From NCBI RefSeq assembly GCF_030252345.1, contig NZ_CP126980.1, forward strand, positions 7,455,501 through 7,519,500: a stretch of DNA of 64,000 bases, written 5' to 3'. Position numbers and translations under genes: made by a program. This DNA is from Actinoplanes oblitus (lineage in GTDB: Bacteria > Actinomycetota > Actinomycetes > Mycobacteriales > Micromonosporaceae). The notes beneath the pieces were generated by a model that had not been told where the DNA came from, did not search any database, and saw only the letters and a program-made list of their open reading frames with translations. Shown here piece after piece: positions 20,028 through 28,200 of this stretch; positions within the stretch are counted from its first letter, which is position 1; each line of letters begins with the position of its first letter.

Positions 20028-20546
20028 CGCGTCCTCCAGCAGGTCGCGGGCGGCGGCCCGGTCGATCGCCGGGTCGCCGAGCACGACGGGCAGCGCCAGC
20101 CCGTCGATCAGGGCGAGCACCTGCTGGGCGACGCGCATCGGGTCGTCGGCCGTGAGGTTGGCGGCGATCAGCTCGCGCCAGCGGGTGTAGTCGTTGAGCA
20201 CGTCGGCCCGCACCTCGGCGTCGCGCGACGCCCAGCGCCAGCTCTCCACCCAGAGGCGCCAGGTGGTGTCGTTGCCCAGGTGGCCGGCGATCGCCAGGAG
20301 CCGCTCCCACGGGTCGGTCAGCGGCCGGAGCAGCTCGCCGACCAGCTCGAACTCGCGCTCGGCGGCGTGCCGGAAGACCGCGATCAGCATGTCCTCGCGG
20401 GTACCGAAGTAGTACTGCAGCGTGGAGACGCCGACGCCGGTCGCCGCCGTCACGTCGCTGAACCGGGTGGCGTCCGCACCACGGGCCGCGACCACCTCAC
20501 CGGCCGCCGCCAGGACCTCTACGCGCTTAGCCGCCGACCGCCTCAC
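19992..20546 (-). CDS. TetR-family transcriptional regulator
   Basis: 184 residues. N-terminal HTH: RVEVLAAAGEVVAARGADATRFSDVTAATGVGVSTLQYYFGTREDML, with the recognition helix at VSTLQYYFG. The C-terminal ligand domain is of the BetI-like type (WRLWVESWRWASRD). GTG start at 20546 (MRRSAAKR). It follows the CAP-domain gene by 12 bases and overlaps the agmatinase 3' end. The 18-bp palindrome in front of the agmatinase gene is a candidate target. Confidence 0.9.
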   Translation of the reverse strand: MRRSAAKRVEVLAAAGEVVAARGADATRFSDVTAATGVGVSTLQYYFGTREDMLIAVFRHAAEREFELVGELLRPLTDPWERLLAIAGHLGNDTTWRLWVESWRWASRDAEVRADVLNDYTRWRELIAANLTADDPMRVAQQVLALIDGLALPVVLGDPAIDRAAARDLLEDALARLLGRTPAL

Positions 20547-20558
20547 CGGGCATGTCTA

Positions 20559-21344
20559 TCACCCGACGAAGTCCTGGGTCATCCAGGTGATGCCCTTGCT
20601 GTCGCGCACCACGCTCAGCCCGATCCGGGTGAAGCTCTTGCTGAGCAGGTTCCTGCGGTGCCCGTCGTTCGGCGGGACCTCGGCCAGCATCGAGTCGGTC
20701 AGGCCGTTGGCCGCCTTCACCTTGGCGGTCGCGCTGCTGCCGCTGGAGCCGTAGCCGATGTTCTCGCCGGCACTGCTCCAGGAGACGCCCTGGGCGCTGA
20801 ACCGCTTGCCGATGTCGCCCTCGCCGGAGCACTGGTGGGAGAGTCCGCAGCCGTCGATCATCAGCTGGTTGTGCAGCGCGGACGCCTTGGAGAGCTGGGC
20901 GTCCAGGGTGAGCGCGGGCAGGCCGGCGCCGGCCCGGGCCGCGTTGATGTGGGCCAGCACCTGATCGAGGATGTCGTCCGAGGTGACCGGGACGGTGGTG
21001 CCCTCCGGCACCGCCGCGGTGGTCCGCTTCGACGACGTCTTGCGGGTCGGCGGAGTGGTCACGGTCTTCTTGCTGACCGTGGCGCGCGGCGTGGGCGAGG
21101 ACTTCTTGCCGGCGGTGGGCGACGGGGCGGCCGAGCTGGGCGCGAGGTCGCCGGCCGGCAGCGGATCGGCGGCACCGCCGCTCGGGGTCGCGGCCGCGGC
21201 AAGCGGGGCGTCCGCCGACTGCGGCACCGGCGTGTCCGAGGAGCCGCTCAGGATGCCGGCGGAGATGAAACCCGCACCGATGACCACGGCTGTCGAGCCC
21301 GCCACCAGGGTGTATCGGAGACGGGCGGCAGCGGAGAGCGACAC
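20559..21344 (-). CDS. secreted CAP (SCP/PR1) domain protein
   Basis: 261 residues. A signal anchor (residues 13-34, VAGSTAVVIGAGFISAGIL) precedes a long Ser/Thr/Pro/Lys-rich linker (35-118) and a C-terminal CAP domain of about 140 residues. CAP features: ILDQVLAHINAARAGAGL, HNQLMIDGCGLSHQC, WSSAGENIGYG, and GHRRNLLSKSFTRIGL. Bacterial members are extracellular and of largely unknown function, often linked to the cell wall. Two cysteines (CGLSHQC) may form a disulfide. The next gene on the strand, tetR, begins 12 bases after its stop. Confidence 0.92.
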   Translation of the reverse strand: MSLSAAARLRYTLVAGSTAVVIGAGFISAGILSGSSDTPVPQSADAPLAAAATPSGGAADPLPAGDLAPSSAAPSPTAGKKSSPTPRATVSKKTVTTPPTRKTSSKRTTAAVPEGTTVPVTSDDILDQVLAHINAARAGAGLPALTLDAQLSKASALHNQLMIDGCGLSHQCSGEGDIGKRFSAQGVSWSSAGENIGYGSSGSSATAKVKAANGLTDSMLAEVPPNDGHRRNLLSKSFTRIGLSVVRDSKGITWMTQDFVG

Positions 21345-21462
21345 GGATATTCACCTCGGTGAGTCGGGGCAGGGGACGACGCCCCACGACTATGCGCGAC
21401 CGACCGGGTGAGAACGGCAGACGAAAGAATTCCTTAAGGTACGGCTCACGGACTCATAAAGA

Positions 21463-21675
21463 TCATCGGTTTTCAAGATCAAATTCGCCGGAGCGTACGC
21501 CGTCCAGGAATGCGCTCCACTCCGCCCGGGTGAAGACCAGCGTGGCGCCCCCGGGGTCCTTGGTGTCCCGCAGCGCCACGATGCCCGGAAGGTTGGTGGC
21601 CACCTCGACGCAGTCGCCCCCGTTGCCACCGCTCCGGCTGCTCTTGTGCCAGACGGCACCGGTCAGGTCAGCCAT
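21463..21675 (-). CDS. DUF397 protein
   Basis: 70-residue DUF397 protein: WHKSSRSGGNGGDCVEVA, IVALRDTKDPGGATLVFTRAEWSAFLDGVR and FDLE are the family hallmarks. Such proteins are found only in actinobacteria, almost always beside an XRE regulator with a DUF5753 domain, as here (8-base overlap). BldB and the WhiJ-associated proteins of Streptomyces belong to this group, and the pairs behave like regulator and antagonist. Start ATG at 21675. Confidence 0.93.
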   Translation of the reverse strand: MADLTGAVWHKSSRSGGNGGDCVEVATNLPGIVALRDTKDPGGATLVFTRAEWSAFLDGVRSGEFDLENR

Positions 21676-22543
21676 CGCTCTCCTTGATGATCTTGCCGAT
21701 GAGGTCATCGGAATCGGACTGGCTCAGCGCGACAGCGTCCAGGGCCGCCCAGATCGTCTCGTACGTCGCGACTTCGGCGAGTTTATCGAGGTAGAGGGCG
21801 CCGGTGAGATTCTCGCAGTAGATGGTGGTGGGCTCCGGCGAGGCCGTCCCGACGGCGGCGAACTCCAGGATGGTGAACTGCCCGGAGCTGGCGGCCTGAT
21901 GCGGACCGACCCCGAACGGGATCACCCGGACACTGATGTCCGGCCGGGTGGAGACGTTCACCAGGTGGGCGAGCTGCTTCTGCATGCCCAGGGTGTCCGG
22001 GATGGACCGGCGCAGTACGCCCTCGTCGATGATCACCTCCAGTCGCGGCGGCCGGGGCCGGGCCCGGCGCAGCAGGGACTGCCGCTCCAGCCGGACGGCC
22101 ACCGCGTTCTCCACGGCGGCCGGGTCCTCGCCGTGCCACCGGCCGAAGACGAACTCCGCGTACTCCCGGCTCTGCAACAGGCCGGGGATCACGCTCGGCG
22201 CGAACTGGCGCAGCCGGGACGCGGCCTGCTCCATCCCGACGTAGAGCTCGAACCAGGCGGGGACGACGTCACCGTACGCGTGCCACCACCCCTTCGCCTT
22301 GGACTCCTGCGCCAGCCCGATCAGCACCTCGGTCATGTGGCCGGGCGCGCCGTACACCCCGCACATGGCGATCACGTCGTGCTTGCGGACCGGCACCTCA
22401 CCGTTCTCGATCCGGTACATCCGGGCGCGGGAGAACTCCAGCTCCTGCGCCGCCGCCATCAGCGAGATCCCGGCCTGCTCGCGCAACTGCCGCAGCAGCC
22501 GCCCGACCTGCCGTCTCGGTACCGTCGATCCGGTCTCGGACAT
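21668..22543 (-). CDS. XRE-family regulator with DUF5753 domain
   Basis: 291 residues. Helix-turn-helix at residues 8-60 (RQVGRLLRQLREQAGISLMAAAQELEFSRARMYRIENG), then the DUF5753 sensor (FAPSVIPGLLQSREYAEFVF, FTILEFA, YCENLTGALYLDK). The start is taken as ATG at 22543 (MSETGSTVPRR), where GGAGGAG lies about 11 bases upstream; an earlier in-frame GTG at 22573 is less well placed. Pairs with the DUF397 gene downstream. Relatives in Streptomyces control development or antibiotic production. Confidence 0.92.
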   Translation of the reverse strand: MSETGSTVPRRQVGRLLRQLREQAGISLMAAAQELEFSRARMYRIENGEVPVRKHDVIAMCGVYGAPGHMTEVLIGLAQESKAKGWWHAYGDVVPAWFELYVGMEQAASRLRQFAPSVIPGLLQSREYAEFVFGRWHGEDPAAVENAVAVRLERQSLLRRARPRPPRLEVIIDEGVLRRSIPDTLGMQKQLAHLVNVSTRPDISVRVIPFGVGPHQAASSGQFTILEFAAVGTASPEPTTIYCENLTGALYLDKLAEVATYETIWAALDAVALSQSDSDDLIGKIIKESDG

Positions 22544-22765
22544 CCCGGCGAACTCCTCCCCGCTGCACGCCACCCCGCCTGGCGACGTGTCGATCGCCTC
22601 GCCGCGCCGCGCCGGGGTGTCTCGAACGAGACGATCCGAACGCCTGCATCGAGACGGCGAGAATCCATTTCCGAGATTCTCGCCGCTGCGGCTTGAGTCC
22701 GAGCCTAGGGCACGGAACGCTCCATTGTGTAGTCGCCGGATCGCAGAAGGTAAAGGTCACCAGGG

Positions 22766-23023
22766 GTGGACATGCTCGTGCCGCGGACCGAACACGTCGG
22801 TGAGCGCCCCGGCTGGGACTGCCGGGTCTGCGGCCGGCCGTGGCCGTGCGCCACCGCCAAGGTCGAGCTGGCCGAGCAGTACCAGCGGTTCCCGCACGGT
22901 CTCGCCGTCTATCTCGGCTCGTGCCTGATCGAGGCGATCGACGACTGGGCCGCCGGCTCCGGCGGCCCGCCCGCCGACCTCTACGACCGCTTCCTGGGCT
23001 GGTCCGGCGCCGACACGCCGTGA
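22766..23023 (+). CDS. small Cys-motif protein, family often near XRE/DUF397 pairs
   Basis: 85 residues. The motif WDCRVCGRPWPCATAK (C-x2-C-x5-C) followed by LAVYLGSCLIEAIDDW and LYDRFLGW is shared by a family of small actinobacterial proteins that I recall next to XRE/DUF397 genes. The Cys cluster suggests metal binding, but only three cysteines are close together. GTG at 22766 or ATG at 22772 could be the start; CAGGGG sits 5 bases before the latter. It is divergent from the XRE gene and ends 1 base before the stop of the opposing membrane-protein gene. Confidence 0.75.
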   Translation: MDMLVPRTEHVGERPGWDCRVCGRPWPCATAKVELAEQYQRFPHGLAVYLGSCLIEAIDDWAAGSGGPPADLYDRFLGWSGADTP

Positions 23024-23024
23024 G

Positions 23025-24443
23025 TCACCTGGTCACCTTCGGGCGCAGCGCGCGGTACAGCTGGTTGTCGTTGACGGTGGTGTAGAGGGTCGGATCGGAA
23101 CCGGTCATCACCACCCACGGGCAGTCCTTCTCGGCGCCCGCCAGGGTGACCTCGGCGACCTTGCGGCGGGTGGCCACCTCGTACAGGCTCAGCCGGTAGC
23201 GGCCCACCTTCAGCGGCAGCTTGGTCCGGCCGTCGCCGGCACAGTCCTTGAGCTTCGCGCCGCCGCCGATCAGATCCAGACACGCGACCAGCTGGGCCTT
23301 GGCCGCGGGCGGCGCCCAGGTGCGCTGCGCCAGCTTCGAGCCGTAGGCGAACCGATTCAGCGTGCGGGTGGACCGCTGCGACAGGTCGAGTCGGTCACGG
23401 ACGCTGATCACCATCGGATGCGGCGCCTTACCGCGGAACTTCGGCGCGGCCGGGAAGTAGGTGCTCCCACAGACCTGGTCGAGGTCGGTGGCGGTGCGCA
23501 CCGGACGGGTCGCGGCGCGCGGGGCGACGCTCGCGGCAGGCGACGCGGAGGTGGCCGGGGCGGGCGGCGCGACCAGGTCGCCGGTCGGCACGTCGGAGAT
23601 CGACGGGACTCCGCCGCCGCTCCCGCCGACGAGCCAGCCGACGGCGAGCAGCAGCACCGCCGCGATGCCGCCGGCGGTCACCCACGTCCGGCGCGTCCAG
23701 GATGCCCAGATTCTCGCGGTACGCCCGGAGCCCGTCCCGCCGCGCGTGGCGATGGGGTGATCGGGCCTGGTCACCGGCGGTGCCGGAGTCTTCGCCGAGG
23801 CGGGCTCCGCGGCCACCGGCAGCGGGATCTTCGCCGTGACCGGCTCCACGCCCGCCGGCGGGGCGGCCTCGGCGGTGGCGGGCCGCGCGCCTGCCGGCGG
23901 AGAGGTCTCCGCCTTGGCGGGCTGCGGGCCTGCGGGCTTCTCCCCCGCCGGGTTGGCTTCGGCCGCCTTCGCCGTCACGGCCTTGCCGGTCAGCGCCGGG
24001 AGGATCCTGGTCACCGAGTTGTCGCCGGGCGGCGCCGCGGGGCGGTCCCGGTTCGCCGTGGCAGCCTTGAGCAGCGCGATCATTTCCGGACTGAGCGGCT
24101 CGACAGGCTCCGCCGGGGCTTCCGGCGCCCGGCCCGCCTCGGCGCCAACCGGCTCTTCCCTCACGGGCTCCGTCTTGGGCGACTCCACCCTGACCGGCTC
24201 CGCCTTGAGCGACTCGACCTTGACCGGCTCGGGCTTGGGCGACTCGGGCTTGACCGGCTCCGCCTGAGGCTGCTCGGTCTTGGCCCGCTCCGGCCTGGGC
24301 GGCTCGGTGTGCTGCTCCTCGGCCGCTCCGGGGTCCGTCTCGGCTCCCGGTGCGTGCGCGTCCGCCGGAACCGGCTGCCCCGCCGACTCCGGTGTGATCG
24401 CGGCGGCATCCTCGTCGCCCCGCGGCTGCTCTGCCTGCGCCAT
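23025..24443 (-). CDS. single-pass membrane protein with charged repeat N-terminus
   Basis: 472 residues, unknown family. Residues 1-245 are very rich in Pro, Ala and Glu with repeated EPV/ESPK-type units (VKPESPKPEPVKVES, then VRVESPKTEPVREE) and should be a disordered cytoplasmic tail. One membrane helix (residues about 257-278, TAGGIAAVLLLAVGWLVG) follows a basic stretch (SWTRRTW). The extracytoplasmic part has a Thr/Ser/Ala linker and a C-terminal domain of about 150 residues with four cysteines (QVCGSTYF, LVACLDL, LKDCAGDG, KDCPWVV), probably two disulfides. ATG at 24443. It is convergent with the small Cys-motif gene. Confidence 0.85.
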   Translation of the reverse strand: MAQAEQPRGDEDAAAITPESAGQPVPADAHAPGAETDPGAAEEQHTEPPRPERAKTEQPQAEPVKPESPKPEPVKVESLKAEPVRVESPKTEPVREEPVGAEAGRAPEAPAEPVEPLSPEMIALLKAATANRDRPAAPPGDNSVTRILPALTGKAVTAKAAEANPAGEKPAGPQPAKAETSPPAGARPATAEAAPPAGVEPVTAKIPLPVAAEPASAKTPAPPVTRPDHPIATRGGTGSGRTARIWASWTRRTWVTAGGIAAVLLLAVGWLVGGSGGGVPSISDVPTGDLVAPPAPATSASPAASVAPRAATRPVRTATDLDQVCGSTYFPAAPKFRGKAPHPMVISVRDRLDLSQRSTRTLNRFAYGSKLAQRTWAPPAAKAQLVACLDLIGGGAKLKDCAGDGRTKLPLKVGRYRLSLYEVATRRKVAEVTLAGAEKDCPWVVMTGSDPTLYTTVNDNQLYRALRPKVTR

Positions 24444-24630
24444 CGTTCGCTCCCCAGCCCCATCCCCGATGGCGGCGAACTATACCGACCGGTAACACGT
24501 ACGTCACCGGAGCGGCCCGCGGCGCATGCTTCCGGCCGTACCGGAAATGGGTCTGACTGTGGCGAGTGACCGATGGTGATCGGCGGCGCCCCGGTGGGCT
24601 CGTGGTTGTCGGCTGTGATGGGGTGGAGCG

Positions 24631-25242
24631 GTGACGTTCGGGTGGATGGAGCTGCCGGCCGAGTCGGTGGACGTGGCGGCGCGGGAGCTGCTCGGGTGGC
24701 GGCTGAGCGCGAACGGGGTGACGGTGCGGCTGACCGAGGTCGAGGCCTACAGCGGGCTCGGCGCGGATCCGGCCAGCCACGCGCACCGCGGGGTCACCCA
24801 TCGCAACGCGGTGATGTTCGGGCCGGCCGGGCGGCTGTACGTCTATCAGATCTACGGGATGCACTTCTGCGCCAACGTCGTCTGCGGCGAGGACGGCCGG
24901 GCCGCCGCGGTCCTGTTGCGCGCGGGCGAGGTCGTGGACGGGCTGGAGATCGCCAGGTCCCGCCGGCCCGCGGCCCGCACGGACGCCGACCTGGCGGCCG
25001 GGCCGGCGAAACTGATGCAGGTCCTGGACCTGAACCGGAGCGCCAACGACACCTCGGTGGTGGACGGCAGCGGTCCCGCGACGCTGACCCCGCCGGCGAG
25101 CGCGGTGGGCGTCATCGAGTCCGGCCCGCGGGTGGGCGTCACCTCCGCCCACGACGTGCCGTGGCGGTTCTGGCTGGCCGGCGATCCGACGGTGAGCGCG
25201 TACCGCCGGCACACGCCGCGCAGGCGTGCCGCACGGGCCTGA
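24631..25242 (+). CDS. 3-methyladenine DNA glycosylase (AAG/MPG family)
   Basis: 203-residue base-excision-repair enzyme that removes alkylated purines such as 3-methyladenine. Family motifs: VAARELLGWRL at the N-terminus, TEVEAYSGLGADPASHA (general-base Glu in EVEAY), NAVMFGPAGRLYVYQIYGMHFCANVV, AGPAKLMQVLDLNRS, and the C-terminal VGVTSAHDVPWRFWLAGDPTVS. The length is normal for the bacterial AAG family. GTG start at 24631. Monocistronic, with a perfect hairpin beginning at the base after its stop codon. Confidence 0.95.
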   Translation: MTFGWMELPAESVDVAARELLGWRLSANGVTVRLTEVEAYSGLGADPASHAHRGVTHRNAVMFGPAGRLYVYQIYGMHFCANVVCGEDGRAAAVLLRAGEVVDGLEIARSRRPAARTDADLAAGPAKLMQVLDLNRSANDTSVVDGSGPATLTPPASAVGVIESGPRVGVTSAHDVPWRFWLAGDPTVSAYRRHTPRRRAARA

Positions 25243-25273
25243 GGTGGCTGCCGCGCCGGACGCGGCAGCCACC
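25243..25273. terminator. 13-bp perfect hairpin terminator
   Basis: GGTGGCTGCCGCG-CCGGA-CGCGGCAGCCACC lies immediately after the glycosylase stop codon and 11 bases before the stop of the convergent LamG gene. The symmetric stem can act on both transcripts. Confidence 0.85.
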
Positions 25274-25284
25274 CCGGATTCCGG

Positions 25285-28200
25285 CTAGTCGGAGATGCGG
25301 ATGTCGTCGATGAACCCGCGGTACCCGCCGGTGTTCAGCGGCTGGTCGTACGCGATGTCCAGCTGACTGACCTGCTTGCCGTTGGCGATCGCGCCGAGCG
25401 GCACGACCACCTCGTTCCAGGTGTCCATCGCGAGCTTGCCGCACTGGTACAGCGGGTGGGCGCGGTTGCCGTTCTGATCGGTGGCCCCGCTGTCACGCAG
25501 GTTGCTCTGCGCGCCGCCCGCGTCCGTGAAGATCAGGTCGATGGCGACGCAGGAGCTGTTGTTGCCGCTGACCAGATCGCTGGTACGGGTGCTCTGTGGA
25601 TAGATCCGGTAGGTCAGCCGGGTGGCCGGCGTGACCTTGACACCGGCCACCTGGAACGCCTTGGTGTAGGCGTAGGAGGTGGTCGCGCTGTTGTCCTTGC
25701 CGGAGTACATGATCACGTTGACGCCGTTGTACGGGCCTTGCGTCATGCCCCCGGTCGTGACCAGCTCCGGGCCGGTCAGCGCGCAGCACACGCCGCCCAC
25801 GTTGACGATGCCTCCGCCGGGCACCGCCGACGAGACCGTGTTCTGCCAGGTCAGGCCCAGCTCACCGCTCTCCAGGCCGGTGGCGAACAGCGGCGGGACG
25901 TACACCGTGTCGGTGATCTTGACGTCGTCGACGAAGCCGCGGTAGCCACCGGTGCTGCCCGGCTGGTCGTAGCCGATGTCGATGGTGTCGATCTGTTTGC
26001 CGGCGGCGATCTGGCCGATCGGCACGACGATCTCGTTCCACGCGTCGAGGGTCAGCTTCCCGCACTGGTACGCCGGGTGCGCCCGGTTCCCCCGCTGGTC
26101 GCTGATGCCGCTGTCGCGCACGTTGGTGCCGTCGGTGAAGACGACGTCGATGGCGACGCAGGTGCTGTTGCTGCCGCTGACCAGGTCGCTGGTGGCGGAG
26201 CTCTGCGGATAGACGGCGTAGGTGAGCACCGACTGCTGCTGGACCCGGAGGTTCCGCAGGTCGTACGCCTTGGTGTACGCGTAGGACCGGGTGTCGCTGG
26301 TGTCCCTGCCGGAGTACATCACCGCGTTGCGGCTGCCGTCGGGGCGCGCGGGGGCGTCGTTGGTGACCACCAGCTCGGCACCGGTCAGTGAGCAGCAGAT
26401 GCCGGCGACGTTCATGTCGGCACCGTGCCCGGGACCCCGGGCAACGCTGTTCTTCCAGGTCAGCCCGGGCTGACCCGGCTCGGTGCCGCTGGCGAAACCG
26501 GCGGCGTTGTCGGTGACCCAGTCACTGCCGACCACGCCCTGCTGGATCTCCACCTCGTCGAGGTTGCCGAACCACTGCTCGCCGTACGCACCGGTCTGGC
26601 CGTCGGCCGTCGCCCAGGCGCTGCCGACGGTGAGCACGCCCGGCGCGTTCCACAGCACCCCGGAGCGGGTGGCCGCCAGTTCGCCGTTGACGTACAGCCG
26701 GAGCTGCTGGGAACTCGCCGCGTTGTAGACGAACTGCAGGTGGAACCAGTCGTTGGTGTCCTCCCCGGTGAGCAGCCGCGGTGCGATCAGGTGCGAGTAC
26801 TGCACGCCGGTGCCCTGGTCGGCACTCGGCCACATCACCTCGAACCGGGTGCCGGCGACGCCACCCGCCGTCGAGGGCCGGGTGCCGAGGTAGAAGGCGG
26901 ACTGCTTGCTGCCGCGCTGGGCCACAGCGGTCATCGCGGTGTCCAGCCGGGTCGGTTGCACCCAGACCGAGACGGCGAACGACTGATCGGTACGCAGCAC
27001 GGCGGCGTCCTGCCAGTCGGCGGGCTGCCCGGGAGCCGCCACGTTGCGCTGCGAGTAGCCGTACTCGTGGGTCGCCTCCCGGTAGTGCGGGTCGGTCGGG
27101 TCGTCGGCGAAGTGCACGTCGTCGAGGTCCAGCGACGCCGGGGTCAGCGCCGCGCCGCCACCGAAGTTGCTGGTGCCCTGGGTCAGGGCGAGCCGCCGGT
27201 TCCAGCCGCTTCCGGACTCCGGCGCCTCGCACGTGTCAGGTGTGCCGCTCTGGTAGCAGGGGGTGGCCGAGTCGAAGTTCCACCGGGCCACGGTGACCGG
27301 GGCCAGGATGCTCGGCTCGTCGAAGCCGCCGGAGTCGGGCTCGGACGCCCGCATGCCGGTGAGGTCGTTGCGCACCAGCGTCCGGTTGAAGACCTGCACG
27401 TCGGCGACGCTGCCGCGCAGGTACTCGCCGTAGGTGCCGGCGGTCACCTTGCGGTTGCCGATGCGCAGCGATCCGCCGGCGCTCCAGGCGGCGGGGGCCG
27501 CCACCTCGGCCTTGAGGACGCCGTCGACCCAGATCGCCAGCTTCCGGCGGGTGGCGTCATAGCTGCCGGCCACATGGGTCCACCGGCCGGCCGTGGCGCT
27601 GTTGACGGCACAGGCCGAGGTGTAGGCGGTGGTGGACGCCTCATCGGCGTGGCGCAGCCCGAAACACCAGTTCCGGTCGGTGGTGCCGTCGCCGTTGAGG
27701 TCCTCGGGGCGGAACTGCAGCTGGAAGCTCGCGGTGTTCGCGCCGTCCTGGGACACCACCGTCTGCGCGGCGGTGACGTCGTCCAGCTTGGCCCACGCCG
27801 CGACCGAGTAGTTGGCGGTGGTGTCCACCAGCTTGGGCGTGGTCAGCGAGCCGGCGCCGCCGAAGCCGAGGTTCTGCGCACCGACCAGCCGGCCCTGGTC
27901 CCCCCAGGTGGTGCCGGTGGCGGTCAGTACGTTGTCACCCGCGAGGCTGGGCTGCTGGTCGGCCAGGGCCTCGGACGGACCGGCGCCGGGACGGGTCTCC
28001 AGGCTCCAGCGGGCCAGCGCCGGGGACGGGCGCGGCACGGTGATGTCCACCGAGTCGTAGCCCTTGTTGTTGGTCAGGTCGATCGCCTGACCGAACATGA
28101 TCGCGATGCCGTACTTCGGCGCGTTGATCGTGACGACGGCTTCCTTGCCACCGTTCGCCGCCGGGCTCGCGGCGACCTCGTTGATCGCGGCGTCGCTCCA

